From Nocardia carnea (GTDB taxonomy: Bacteria > Actinomycetota > Actinomycetes > Mycobacteriales > Mycobacteriaceae), in assembly GCF_029868855.1 (NCBI RefSeq), contig NZ_JARWOV010000242.1, positions 1 to 33,433 on the forward strand: a stretch of 33,433 nucleotides of DNA, written 5' to 3'. Made by a program: the position numbers and the translations under genes. Shown here piece by piece: positions 1 to 8,118 of the stretch. The notes beneath the pieces are model-generated. The model saw only the letters and a list, made by a program, of their open reading frames with translations. It searched no databases and was not told the DNA's origin. Position 1 is the stretch's first letter, and every line of letters starts with the position of its first letter.

Positions 1-100
<100 letters not shown>

Positions 101-120
101 ACTCGCTGCGAGACAGAAAC

Positions 121-1233
121 CTAGTCCGGCCCGCCACCGCCACCGGCAGTGGGCGGCGGGATGCGGACGACGCGATCATCGTTCGGAGTGGGCTGACCAC
201 CTTCGGATTTGTTCGCGGTGGAGACCCAGATCGTGCCGTCCATGGCGGGTGACGCTCCGAGCAGGCGGCCGTACTTGTTGGCGATGAATACGCTCGGGGG
301 TGCGGTAACCGCGTAGGTCGTGGGATCCGGGGTCGCCATGGCGAGGGCTTTCGCCTCGGTCAGGGCGATGGCGATTCCTTCGGGGGTGGCGGCGCAACCG
401 GCGACTCCGGGACGGTCCGGCCAGGTCCACGCGGTAGTGGCGACACCGTCGGGGCCGATGCGTTGCAGGCGGTCCAGGGCGGGGGTGCGGTCGGTGATCC
501 AGATCTGATCGCCGCCCAGACAGATATCCCCGGCCGAGCCGATCCCCGAGACCGCGACCTCGGTGGGTGCGTTCCCGTTCGAGGTGGGGTTCTGCACCCG
601 CAGCAGTTTGCCCGCCGTACTGCCCGGGTCCGCCGCGGCCGCCGGATCACCGGCGTTACCGGTGAGCACCAGCATCTCATCCGGTGACGACCATTCGATG
701 GCGCCGCGATTACCGGTGGCGCCCTTCGGGATTCCCGTCAACACCGGTTTCGGCGCACCACCGCCCTCGGCGATTCGGACCACCCGGTTGTCGCTCGGGG
801 TGGTGACGTAGGCGTAGAGCAGGCCGTCCTCGTGGTAGGTGGGGGAGATGGCGATATCGCTCAGCCCACCGTCGCCCGCGGGATCGACATCGACTCGGGC
901 GACCTCGACCGGCGGCTGCTCCGGTGTCACCTTCAGGATGCGCCCGGTGCGGCGTTCGGTCACCAGCGCGTAGCCACCCAACTCGACCAGCCCACCGGCG
1001 GTGTCCAGGCAGCTGACCACCACGGCCGGGTCGGGATCGATACACGGACCGCTCGGCCGGGTGGTCGAGGACTCGGGGCCGTTCTGCTTCGGAGGTTCGA
1101 GTTCCGCGGCGTCCAGGGTCGGTTCCTCGGTGAACGGACTGGACGCGGAATCGTCGAATCGCGCGCACCCGCTGAGCAACAACGCCCCGCAAACCAGCCC
1201 CACCGTCACGCGCCGCGCGCCAACCGACCTCAT
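121..1233 (-). CDS. lppZ: LppZ-like lipoprotein, PQQ-dependent sugar dehydrogenase fold
   Basis: A 370-residue exported lipoprotein. The N-terminus (MRSVGARRV, then a hydrophobic stretch) ends in a clear lipobox LLSGC, so the mature protein should be lipid-anchored at Cys23 or so on the outer face of the membrane. The body reads as a glucose/sorbosone-dehydrogenase type beta-propeller, with phrases such as DGGLSDIAISP, GNRGAIEWS and NKYGRLLGASP. Whether it binds PQQ or has any enzyme activity cannot be told from the sequence. The open frame continues upstream to 1716, but the lipoprotein signal fixes the ATG at 1233. The length (M. tuberculosis LppZ is about 370 residues) and the position next to doxX, cfp6 and ilvB match Rv3006. 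The C-terminus is a Gly/Pro-rich tail. The gene is transcribed divergently from the DoxX gene. Confidence 0.85.
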   Translation of the reverse strand: MRSVGARRVTVGLVCGALLLSGCARFDDSASSPFTEEPTLDAAELEPPKQNGPESSTTRPSGPCIDPDPAVVVSCLDTAGGLVELGGYALVTERRTGRILKVTPEQPPVEVARVDVDPAGDGGLSDIAISPTYHEDGLLYAYVTTPSDNRVVRIAEGGGAPKPVLTGIPKGATGNRGAIEWSSPDEMLVLTGNAGDPAAAADPGSTAGKLLRVQNPTSNGNAPTEVAVSGIGSAGDICLGGDQIWITDRTPALDRLQRIGPDGVATTAWTWPDRPGVAGCAATPEGIAIALTEAKALAMATPDPTTYAVTAPPSVFIANKYGRLLGASPAMDGTIWVSTANKSEGGQPTPNDDRVVRIPPPTAGGGGGPD

Positions 1234-1601
1234 AACCCCCCAACGTAGTGGAAATCCCTCCGGTCGCGCCCTCACGCCCCCGCCCGGAGTGGACAGCCGC
1301 AGGTGCTCCGGGCGGCGTTCGGTCGCTACCGCCCGAATCGACCGCGCCGCCGTCGAGCCGCCGCGCTCCGTGACTGTCGGGCCGCCACACGGGTGCGGCT
1401 GTCGCCTTCGCTGCGATCGCCCTCGGCCGCAAGCTTCGATCGCCGAGACCGTGTGCCGCCGGCGGCAGCCCGGTGGTACCGCGACGATCTCCGCACCCTG
1501 CCTCGGAGGGCACACGGGCGGACACGGACCATGCGCGCCGTGGCGCGGACACGCCGCAGATTCAGAGGGACCGCGGCGCTGTATCGGCCTACTGTTGAAG
1601 G
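1234..1601. other. Divergent intergenic region lppZ / doxX
   Basis: These 368 bases separate two divergent genes and must carry both promoters. I see no convincing -10/-35 pair, long palindrome or small gene. Open frames crossing it are uninterrupted high-GC shadow frames without family resemblance. Confidence 0.5.
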
Positions 1602-2462
1602 GTGAGTGCCAAGCCGAGGAACGGCTCCGCGCCGTCCGAATCCGCGCGGCCCGGTAACCCGTCCACCGCCGAACAGCGCGCGGTATCGACGACGGCGGGC
1701 GGGGTCGGCAGCCCATACGATTCCCCTACCGGCCAGTTCCCCAAGGTGGCCATGACCAAGGAGATACCGGCGATGGCTTCTGTTGCCCCCGGCGACAAAC
1801 CGAGCGATACCCCCGGCCCGGGCGGGCCGGCCGGGACCGACGACGACAGGACCTACTCCTACGCGAGCATCCCCCCGGCGGGCACCCAGCCCAACGGCGG
1901 ACTGCGGCGCCGGAACGGGGACGGTCGCCGCGGCACCCTCGATCTCGGCCTGTTCATCCTGCGTCTCGTGGTCGGCGGCACATTCCTGTACCACGGCCTG
2001 CAGAAACTGGCGGGCTGGTTCGACGGGCCCGGCTTGGACGGCACCAAGGAGTCGATGGAACAGGGCGGATGGGATCATCCGTCCATCGCCGCCGCACTGG
2101 TCACCGCGGGCGAGGTGGGCGGCGGGATCCTGCTGATCCTCGGCCTGGCCACACCGCTGGCCGCCGGTGCGGTGCTCGCGGTGATCCTGGACGCCTGGAT
2201 GTTCAAACAGGGTATGCACCCGGACTTCCAGTACCACCAGGGGCCGGGCGCGGTCGAAATGGAGACGATCCTGGCCGGCGCCGCGATCGCCATTATCTTC
2301 ACCGGTCCCGGCCGGTGGGCGCTGGACCGCGGTCGCAGCTGGGCTACCCGCCCCGGCGCCGGTTCCCTCGTGGTCCTGATTCTCGCGTTCGCCGCCGCGA
2401 TCTTCACCTACTGGTACCTCCAGGACGGCAACCCGCTCACCGGAATCGGCCCGTTCGAGTAG
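1602..2462 (+). CDS. DoxX-family membrane protein (Rv3005c-like)
   Basis: A 286-residue integral membrane protein. Residues 1 to about 105 form a Pro/Gly/Ser-rich, charged cytoplasmic leader. A four-helix DoxX unit follows, with the typical first segment LDLGLFILRLVVGGTFLYHG followed by LQKLAGWF, then helices around AAALVTAGEVGGGILLILG, AAGAVLAVILDAWMF and METILAGAAIAIIFTG. A last helix (LVVLILAFAAAIFTYWYL) sits near the C-terminus. DoxX proteins are membrane subunits linked in mycobacteria to thiol-redox homeostasis (SodA-SseA-DoxX complex); the role of this member is inferred only by family. The GTG at 1602 is used because the long leader matches the length of Rv3005c (about 279 residues). 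Its Shine-Dalgarno (GAAGG) is abnormally close, so the ATG at 1752 remains an alternative start. Confidence 0.8.
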   Translation: MSAKPRNGSAPSESARPGNPSTAEQRAVSTTAGGVGSPYDSPTGQFPKVAMTKEIPAMASVAPGDKPSDTPGPGGPAGTDDDRTYSYASIPPAGTQPNGGLRRRNGDGRRGTLDLGLFILRLVVGGTFLYHGLQKLAGWFDGPGLDGTKESMEQGGWDHPSIAAALVTAGEVGGGILLILGLATPLAAGAVLAVILDAWMFKQGMHPDFQYHQGPGAVEMETILAGAAIAIIFTGPGRWALDRGRSWATRPGAGSLVVLILAFAAAIFTYWYLQDGNPLTGIGPFE

Positions 2463-2970
2463 ACCGGCGTGACTCCGGCCCACGTGGTCGGCGCCCCGAG
2501 ATCCCTGTTCCCGCCGTCGATACTCGCGGCTGCGCCGCCTCGCGACGAGGCCGCAAGGTCGGACGGGCGGAAACCCCGCAGTGCCTCGTCGGATTGCGGA
2601 TTCCCCGCCGCGCTGGTCGCGTGGGTACGGCACCGGTCGATCACTTCGGACGCGGCATCGAGCTCGGTCCTGCCGGTCGAACGTGTGGGGCCCGGCTCTG
2701 TCAGGATTGCCGATCGGCACCGCCGACCGGAGTGCACAAGGCCGGGTGGCCGATCTCCGTAGGGGCGATGAACTCGGCAGCGTTGCCGGCCATGCGGTTC
2801 GGCAGGGGCTCCGGTTTTGCCGAGAGCCTCGCTGGATCGGCGCTGCCGGCCGGTCGGTTTCGGTCCACTTCGATGGTGTTCCGGCCGGATGACCACGGCG
2901 TCCCGCTCGCTTCGAGTGGGACGCCGTGGTTGTGGCAACGAACCGTGGTTCACGGCCGGGGAGTCGAGCC
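2463..2970. other. Convergent intergenic region, no gene seen
   Basis: About 500 bases lie between the convergent DoxX and ilvD genes. Apart from the strong hairpin at 2892-2930, I see nothing supportable. The open frames here run through that hairpin or into ilvD and look like high-GC shadows. Confidence 0.6.
2892..2930 (-). terminator. Terminator hairpin 3' of ilvD
   Basis: A perfect 13-bp inverted repeat, ACCACGGCGTCCC / GGGACGCCGTGGT, encloses a further CTCG/CGAG pairing with a three-base loop and one G-T pair between the two, giving an 18-bp stem. It lies 40 bases after the ilvD stop codon. There is no T-tract, which is common for actinobacterial terminators. It may also stop transcripts coming from the DoxX side. 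Confidence 0.8.
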
Positions 2971-4812
2971 TCAGGGCACGTGCCGGACCGCGCCCTTGTC
3001 GGCGGAGGTCGCCAGGGCCGCGTAGGCGCGCAGCGCGGTGGTGACCGGCCGTTCCCGGTTCACCGGCTGCCACGGGCGTTCCCGGGCGTCCATCTTGGCG
3101 CGGCGCTCGGCCAGCACCGCGTCGTCGACCAGCACTTCGAGGGTGCGAGTGGCGACGTCGATTCGGATCCGGTCGCCGTTCTCCACCAGGCCGATGGCGC
3201 CACCGCTGGCGGCTTCGGGGGAGATGTGCCCGATCGAGAGACCCGAGGTGCCTCCGGAGAACCGGCCGTCGGTGATCAGCGCGCACACCTTGCCGAGACC
3301 CGCGCCCTTGAGGAAGGCGGTCGGGTGCAGCATCTCCTGCATACCGGGTCCACCGGCCGGTCCTTCGTAACGCACGACGACCACATCGCCGGGCTGGATC
3401 TTCTTACCGAGGATCGCCGAAACGGCCTCCTCCTGGGATTCGACCACCACGGCCGGACCCTCGAAGGTGAACAGTTCCTCGTCTATACCGGCGGTTTTGA
3501 GGACCGCGCCGTTCACGGCGATATTGCCGCGCAGCACCACCAGCCCGCCCTCGGCGGTGTAGGCGTGCTCGATATCGCGGATACAGCCACCGGCGGCGTC
3601 GGTGTCCAGCGAGGACCAACGGTTGTCGGTGGAGAACGGTTCGGTGGTGCGCACGCCGCCGGGCGCGGCATGGAACAGCTCCAGCGCATCCTCGGAGGCC
3701 TTACCCGAGCGGATATCCCAGGTGTCGAGCCATTCGTCGACGGTCGGGGTGTGCACGGTACTGACGTCGGTTTCCAGCAGACCGCCGCGGCGCAATTCGC
3801 CGAGGATCGCGGGGATACCACCGGCTCGGTGCACGTCTTCCATGTGGTAGTCGGAGTTCGGCGCCACCTTCGACAGTGTCGGCACCTGCCGGCTGATCTC
3901 CTCGATGGAGTGCAGATCGAAATCGATCTCGCCCTCCTGCGCGGCGGCCAGGATGTGCAGGACGGTGTTCGTGGAGCCGCCCATCGCCACATCCAGTCGC
4001 ATCGCATTGCGGAAGGCCCGCTCGTTGGCGACATTGCGCGGCAGTACGGAGGCGTCGTCCTCGCGGTACCAGCGGTTCGCGATATCGATGACCACCCGGC
4101 CGGCCCGTTCGAACAGTGCCCGGCGGGCGGCATGGGTGGCCAGGGTCGAACCGTTTCCGGGCAGCGCGAGACCCAGCGCTTCGGTGAGGCAGTTCATCGA
4201 GTTGGCGGTGAACATGCCGGAGCAGGAACCGCAGGTGGGGCAGGCGCTGCGTTCGACCTCGGTGAGCCCCTCGTCGGACACCGCGCTGCTGGCGCTGGCC
4301 GAGATGGCGGTGACGAGATTCATCGGTGCCTGCGCGACCCCGTCCACGACCACGGCCTTACCGGCCTCCATCGGTCCGCCGGACACGAACACGGTGGGGA
4401 TGTTCAACCGCATGGCTGCGTTGAGCATGCCGGGGGTGATCTTGTCGCAGTTGGAGATACACACCAGTGCGTCGGCGGTGTGCGCGTTCACCATGTATTC
4501 CACGGAGTCGGCGATGATTTCGCGGCTGGGCAGCGAATAGAGCATCCCGCCGTGACCCATCGCGATTCCGTCGTCCACGGCGATGGTGTGGAATTCGCGC
4601 GGTACCCCGCCCGCTTCCCGGATCGCGTCCGCCACGATCTCGCCGACATCCTTGAGATGCACGTGCCCGGGCACGAACTGGGTGTAGGAGTTGGCGATAG
4701 CGACGATCGGCTTTCCGAAATCGGAATCGGTCATACCGGTGGCGCGCCACAGGGAGCGGGCGCCGGCGGCATTACGGCCGACAGTGGTGGTGCGGGAACG
4801 AAGCGCTGGCAT
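2971..4812 (-). CDS. ilvD: Dihydroxy-acid dehydratase
   Basis: A 613-residue IlvD/Edd-family enzyme that dehydrates 2,3-dihydroxy-isovalerate and 2,3-dihydroxy-3-methylvalerate to the 2-keto acids of valine and isoleucine. The sequence is collinear with Escherichia coli IlvD throughout: GRNAAGARSLWRATGM at 12-27, NSYTQFVPGHVHLKDVG from 41, and SNCDKITPGM with Cys122. The cluster CPTCGSCSGMFTANS has Cys191, 194 and 197. The C-terminus is LRAYAALATSADKGAVR. The residue before NSYTQFVPGH is not Cys, so this is the long enterobacterial type associated with a [4Fe-4S] cluster rather than the shorter [2Fe-2S] type of M. tuberculosis IlvD. The ATG at 4812 has GAGG six bases upstream and matches the family N-terminus (MPALRSRTTT). 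It is transcribed leftward, probably alone, ending at the hairpin at 2892-2930. Confidence 0.97.
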   Translation of the reverse strand: MPALRSRTTTVGRNAAGARSLWRATGMTDSDFGKPIVAIANSYTQFVPGHVHLKDVGEIVADAIREAGGVPREFHTIAVDDGIAMGHGGMLYSLPSREIIADSVEYMVNAHTADALVCISNCDKITPGMLNAAMRLNIPTVFVSGGPMEAGKAVVVDGVAQAPMNLVTAISASASSAVSDEGLTEVERSACPTCGSCSGMFTANSMNCLTEALGLALPGNGSTLATHAARRALFERAGRVVIDIANRWYREDDASVLPRNVANERAFRNAMRLDVAMGGSTNTVLHILAAAQEGEIDFDLHSIEEISRQVPTLSKVAPNSDYHMEDVHRAGGIPAILGELRRGGLLETDVSTVHTPTVDEWLDTWDIRSGKASEDALELFHAAPGGVRTTEPFSTDNRWSSLDTDAAGGCIRDIEHAYTAEGGLVVLRGNIAVNGAVLKTAGIDEELFTFEGPAVVVESQEEAVSAILGKKIQPGDVVVVRYEGPAGGPGMQEMLHPTAFLKGAGLGKVCALITDGRFSGGTSGLSIGHISPEAASGGAIGLVENGDRIRIDVATRTLEVLVDDAVLAERRAKMDARERPWQPVNRERPVTTALRAYAALATSADKGAVRHVP

Positions 4813-4989
4813 GGGTGTCCTCGGTCTGGTCGCGGGGCTGGACAATGCGACGACGCCGTATCGCCCGGCCGCGGATGACCGCTGCTGGAGGTGCGATCGG
4901 CGTTTTCTCAGGCTACTCCCGGCCGGAAGTCGACTCGGGGTCGGTATCGGCCGGGACCGCGCGCGACCCCGCGGCGAGTACCGATAGCC

Positions 4990-5300
4990 GGTGAATTCGA
5001 TACCGGCGGCCGGGGACACCGGCGCCGTGCGGCTCCGCAGCGGAAGAGCGTTCCACCCCGCGGCCGGGAAGTCGCCGGTGCCGTGTGAGTCCGTAGTGGA
5101 GGGCGGTCCCGGCCCGCGGCCGGGAGTCGCTGGTGCCGTGCGGTTCGCAATGGGAGGCGGTTCCACCCCGCGGGCGGGAAGTTGCTGATGTCGTGCGGTT
5201 CGCGACGGAGGGCGGCTCCGGCCCGCGGCTCGGGAGTCGCTGGTGTCGTGCGAGCGCGTAGTGGAGAGAGGTTCTAGCCCGCGGCCGGGGAGTTCTTGCC
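4990..5300. repeat. Degenerate tandem repeat, ~55-bp unit, 5-6 copies
   Basis: Units begin at about 5042, 5098, 5153 and 5207 (lengths 56, 55, 54 and 56). A diverged copy precedes them (about 4990-5041) and a partial copy at 5263-5300 runs into the end of cfp6. Each unit carries a core close to CCCGCGGCCGGGA, then GTCGCTGGTGCCGTGCG, then a variable GTAGT-GGAG junction. Because unit lengths differ by one or two bases, no reading frame survives, so the repeat is not coding. It fills the region directly upstream of ilvD, where the ilvD promoter or leader should be. Confidence 0.85.
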
Positions 5301-5906
5301 GTTGTCCGCGGCGGGAGGGTGGTCGCCGGCGTCCGTGCTGCGCGTGTTGTCCCCGGTGTCGGCCTCGCCTGAATCGGTGTCGGCGTCGCCTGGTTCTTCC
5401 TCGGTGGGTTCCGCGCCGGAGTCGGTGGCCGTGTCGGGGTCGGGGAGTGCGAAGGGATCGGGGATCCGCCCGCCGGAGGCGTCCACCAGATCGCGCAGCC
5501 GGTCATAGCTCACGGCCGGAAGGGACACCTCGGTGTCGTCGTCGAGGTGTGCCCGCACGTATCCGCGCTTGGGGATGCTGAGGCCCTTCAGCTGCTCCCA
5601 GTCGATATGCCGGGACGAGAACATCGAACGCAGGTCCAGGCCCTTCGGCGAGACCGTGGTCTGGGTCCGCAGGATCCACACGATGGCCGCGATCGGAATC
5701 AGTGCCAGCCAGAACAGCGCGGCCGGCCAGCCGACGATCGGGAAGAACACGCACATCGCCAGGATGAAAACCCCGAGGAAGGACAGTCGTGTCATGCGGA
5801 TCACACGCGTCGGCCCCGGCGGCGCCGTATCCCCACCCGTTACCTCCGCGGCCGCGGGGATATGGGACGATTCCGGTGGTGGCACGGACTGATGCGGTGA
5901 TGACAC
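5274..5906 (-). CDS. cfp6: PH-domain membrane protein, Cfp6-like
   Basis: A 210-residue protein. Residues 1-37 are a Pro/Ser-rich cytoplasmic start. Two membrane segments follow, LSFLGVFILAMCVFFPIVG and WPAALFWLALIPIAAIVWIL. Next comes a bacterial PH-like domain (about 78-148), seen in TVSPKGLDLRSMF, HIDWEQLKGLSIP and YVRAHLDDDTEVSLPAVSYD. The tail is an acidic Glu/Asp/Ala/Thr-rich stretch that overlaps the tandem repeat at its 3' end. Architecture and position next to ilvB match the M. tuberculosis culture-filtrate antigen Cfp6 (Rv3004). No biochemical role is established. The GTG at 5906 has GAGG about eight bases upstream. It is divergent from the ilvBNC leader, so the two share the intervening promoter region. 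Confidence 0.85.
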   Translation of the reverse strand: MSSPHQSVPPPESSHIPAAAEVTGGDTAPPGPTRVIRMTRLSFLGVFILAMCVFFPIVGWPAALFWLALIPIAAIVWILRTQTTVSPKGLDLRSMFSSRHIDWEQLKGLSIPKRGYVRAHLDDDTEVSLPAVSYDRLRDLVDASGGRIPDPFALPDPDTATDSGAEPTEEEPGDADTDSGEADTGDNTRSTDAGDHPPAADNGKNSPAAG

Positions 5907-5951
5907 ACCACCATCCTCGCATCATGGTGGACGGGCGTGAGCACCCGCTAC

Positions 5952-5970
5952 CTTCTCACATAATGAGAAG
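5952..5970. promoter_or_regulatory. Inverted repeat in the cfp6-ilvB promoter region
   Basis: CTTCTCA, five bases, TGAGAAG: a perfect 7-bp dyad in an otherwise high-GC gap of about 110 bases between cfp6 and the ilv leader peptide. CATAAT inside it could be a -10 element for the rightward ilv promoter, which would place the transcript start roughly 45 bases before the leader peptide. A TTGACT at 5986-5991 is another candidate -35. I cannot decide between them. Confidence 0.4.
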
Positions 5971-6016
5971 TAGGCGGTCAGCTGTTTGACTCTGCACCAC
6001 ACGCACACATACCGTC

Positions 6017-6070
6017 ATGCGCGTGAATCGAATCGAGTTGCTCGTAATCGGCCGGCGCGTCCAGCGCTGA
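6017..6070 (+). CDS. ilvBNC leader peptide (attenuation)
   Basis: A 17-residue open frame, MRVNRIELLVIGRRVQR, with seven branched-chain residues (V3, I6, L8, L9, V10, I11, V15), four of them consecutive. It ends 42 bases before a strong intrinsic terminator that itself lies ahead of ilvB. This is the arrangement of amino-acid attenuators, and ilvBNC attenuation is established in Corynebacterium glutamicum. Codons 13-15 (6054-6061, GGCGCGTC) are perfectly complementary to 6104-6111, just before the terminator stem. Ribosome stalling at L8-I11 would cover this segment and alter RNA folding. No clear Shine-Dalgarno is visible, so translation may be weak or leaderless. Confidence 0.8.
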   Translation: MRVNRIELLVIGRRVQR

Positions 6071-6112
6071 GCCAGACGATCCGCATACGTCAGCTCGCAC
6101 TGCGACGCGCCA

Positions 6113-6147
6113 CCCTCGAACAGCCACCGGCTGTCGGGGGATTTTTT
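6113..6147 (+). terminator. Attenuator terminator of ilvBNC
   Basis: A stem of CCCTCG-A-ACAGCC with GGCTGT-CGGGGG (12 pairs, one bulged A, one G-U), a three-base ACC loop, then A and six Ts at 6142-6147. It is a classical rho-independent terminator with a U-tract, rare in such GC-rich DNA. It lies between the leader peptide and ilvB, 42 bases before the ilvB start, so it can only work as a conditional terminator. Confidence 0.9.
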
Positions 6148-6189
6148 ATGTCGGGACAAGTGAACGACAAGCAGTAAGGAACCAAGACG

Positions 6190-8118
6190 GTGAGCGCACC
6201 AACTACCCGGCCCGGGCCCGCGGCCCGCAAGCCCGCGCCTTCGAACCCGCCGGCCTCGGCCGGTGCTCCGACCACCCCGGCGAACCGCCGCCAGGTCCCG
6301 CCCGAGCGGGTCACCGGCGCGCAGTCCGTCGTCCGCTCCCTCGAGGAGCTCGGCGTCGACACCGTATTCGGTATTCCCGGCGGCGCGGTGCTGCCCGTTT
6401 ACGACCCCCTCTTCGATTCCACCAAGGTCCGCCATGTGCTCGTGCGGCACGAGCAGGGCGCCGGGCACGCGGCCACCGGGTACGCGCAGGCCACCGGCAA
6501 GGTGGGTGTGTGTATGGCCACGTCCGGCCCGGGCGCGACCAACCTGGTGACCCCCATCGCCGACGCCCAGATGGATTCCGTGCCGATGGTCGCGATCACC
6601 GGCCAGGTCGGGCGCAGCCTGATCGGCACCGACGCCTTCCAGGAAGCCGATATCTCCGGCATCACCATGCCGATCACCAAGCACAACTTCCTGATCAAGG
6701 AGGGTGTCGATATCCCGCGCATCCTCGCCGAGGCCTTCTATCTGGCCTCCAGCGGGCGTCCCGGAGTGGTGCTGGTGGATATCCCGAAGGATGTGCTGCA
6801 GGAGCAGACCACCTTCAGCTGGCCGCCGGAGATGCGGTTGCCCGGGTACCGTCCGGTCACCAAACCGCACGGTAAGCAGGTGCGCGAGGCCGCTCGGCTG
6901 ATCGCCGAATCCACCGCACCGGTGCTCTATGTCGGTGGAGGTGTGATCAAGTCCGAATCATCGGCCGAACTGCTGGAGCTGGCCGAACTCACCGGCATCC
7001 CCGTGGTCACCACTCTGATGGCGCGCGGCGCGTTCCCCGACAGCCATAAGCTGAACCTCGGTATGCCGGGTATGCACGGCACCGTGGCCGCAGTGGCGGC
7101 GCTGCAGAAATCCGATCTGCTGATCACCCTCGGCGCCCGTTTCGACGACCGCGTCACAGGTCAGCTGGATTCCTTCGCGCCGGACGCGAAGGTCATCCAC
7201 GCCGATATCGACCCCGCCGAAATCGGTAAGAACCGCCACGCCGATGTCCCGATCGTGGGCGACTGCCGTGAGGTGCTCACCGAACTGATCGAAACCCTGC
7301 GCGCCGATCCGGCCGGTATCGAGCTGGACCTGACCGCCTGGTGGACCTATCTCGACGGCGTTCGCGAGTCCTACCCGCTGGGCTGGACCGCCCCGTCGGA
7401 CGGCGCGCTCTCGCCCGAGTACGTCATCGAAACCCTGGGCCGCCTCGCCGGTCCGGACGCCATCTACTGCGCGGGCGTCGGCCAGCACCAGATGTGGGCC
7501 GCCCAGTTCGTGAAGTACGAGAAGCCGCGCACCTGGCTGAACTCCGGCGGCGCCGGAACCATGGGTTACGCCGTGCCCGCGGCCATGGGCGCCAAGATGG
7601 GCATGCCCGACCGCGAAGTGTGGGCGGTCGACGGCGACGGCTGCTTCCAGATGACCAACCAGGAACTCGCCACCTGCGCGGTGGAGGGTGTGCCGATCAA
7701 GGTTGCGCTGATCAACAACGGCAACCTGGGCATGGTCCGGCAGTGGCAGACCCTCTTCTACGACAAGCGCTACTCCAACACCGACCTGAACACGCACGGC
7801 CTGCGCATCCCCGATTTCGTGAAGCTCGCCGAGGCGCTGGGTTGCCACGGTATCCGGGTGGAGAAGGAAGAGGATGTGGAGGCCGCGATCCGCGAGGCCC
7901 AGTCGATCAACGACCGCCCCGTGGTGATCGATTTCATCGTCGGCAAGGACGCCCAGGTGTGGCCGATGGTCGCCGCCGGCACCAGTAACGACGAGATCAT
8001 GGCCGCTCGGGGGATCCGCCCGCTGTTCGACGAGGACGAGCAGGCCGCCGAACCGGCCGTCATCCACGAAGCCATGACCCGCGAGCAGCACGAGACCGAG
8101 GGGAACAGCCCGGCATGA
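6190..8118 (+). CDS. ilvB: Acetolactate synthase large subunit
   Basis: A 642-residue thiamine-diphosphate enzyme that condenses pyruvate with pyruvate or 2-ketobutyrate, the first common step of valine, leucine and isoleucine synthesis. After a Pro/Ala-rich N-terminal extension of about 37 residues come the ThDP N-terminal domain with catalytic Glu88 (RHEQGAGHAATGYA), the central FAD-binding-type domain (VPIVGDCREVL near its end), and the C-terminal ThDP motif GDG at 482-484 with INNGNLGMVRQWQ. The GTG at 6190 has AAGGA nine bases upstream. The 3' end overlaps ilvN by 4 bases (ATGA), implying translational coupling. Expression should be controlled by the leader peptide and terminator just upstream. 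The C-terminal 30 residues are acidic and variable. Confidence 0.97.
   Translation: MSAPTTRPGPAARKPAPSNPPASAGAPTTPANRRQVPPERVTGAQSVVRSLEELGVDTVFGIPGGAVLPVYDPLFDSTKVRHVLVRHEQGAGHAATGYAQATGKVGVCMATSGPGATNLVTPIADAQMDSVPMVAITGQVGRSLIGTDAFQEADISGITMPITKHNFLIKEGVDIPRILAEAFYLASSGRPGVVLVDIPKDVLQEQTTFSWPPEMRLPGYRPVTKPHGKQVREAARLIAESTAPVLYVGGGVIKSESSAELLELAELTGIPVVTTLMARGAFPDSHKLNLGMPGMHGTVAAVAALQKSDLLITLGARFDDRVTGQLDSFAPDAKVIHADIDPAEIGKNRHADVPIVGDCREVLTELIETLRADPAGIELDLTAWWTYLDGVRESYPLGWTAPSDGALSPEYVIETLGRLAGPDAIYCAGVGQHQMWAAQFVKYEKPRTWLNSGGAGTMGYAVPAAMGAKMGMPDREVWAVDGDGCFQMTNQELATCAVEGVPIKVALINNGNLGMVRQWQTLFYDKRYSNTDLNTHGLRIPDFVKLAEALGCHGIRVEKEEDVEAAIREAQSINDRPVVIDFIVGKDAQVWPMVAAGTSNDEIMAARGIRPLFDEDEQAAEPAVIHEAMTREQHETEGNSPA

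Noticed and set aside
1234..1716. Longer LppZ reading frame
   Set aside because: The lipoprotein signal peptide at 1233 would be internal; the extension is Arg/Pro-rich shadow sequence.
2767..3025. Rightward frame starting at the ATG at 2767
   Set aside because: It reads through the ilvD terminator hairpin into the ilvD 3' end and shows no protein-like features.
2926..4878. 650-codon rightward open frame opposite ilvD
   Set aside because: It is the antisense shadow of ilvD, produced by codon bias in high-GC DNA. Its translation has no family features and it includes the ilvD terminator side.
4990..5300. CRISPR array
   Set aside because: Units are contiguous and ~55 bp with internal divergence; there are no short identical repeats separated by unique spacers and no cas genes. 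The same applies to the 23-bp units at 9849-9985.
4913..5506. Leftward open frame through the 55-bp repeats and cfp6
   Set aside because: Repeat units of 54, 55 and 56 bases shift the frame each time, so the apparent peptide repeats are not maintained. The frame also overlaps cfp6.
6148..6177. 9-codon frame MSGQVNDKQ just after the ilv terminator
   Set aside because: It has no branched-chain codons, no ribosome site and starts within the terminator tail; probably chance.
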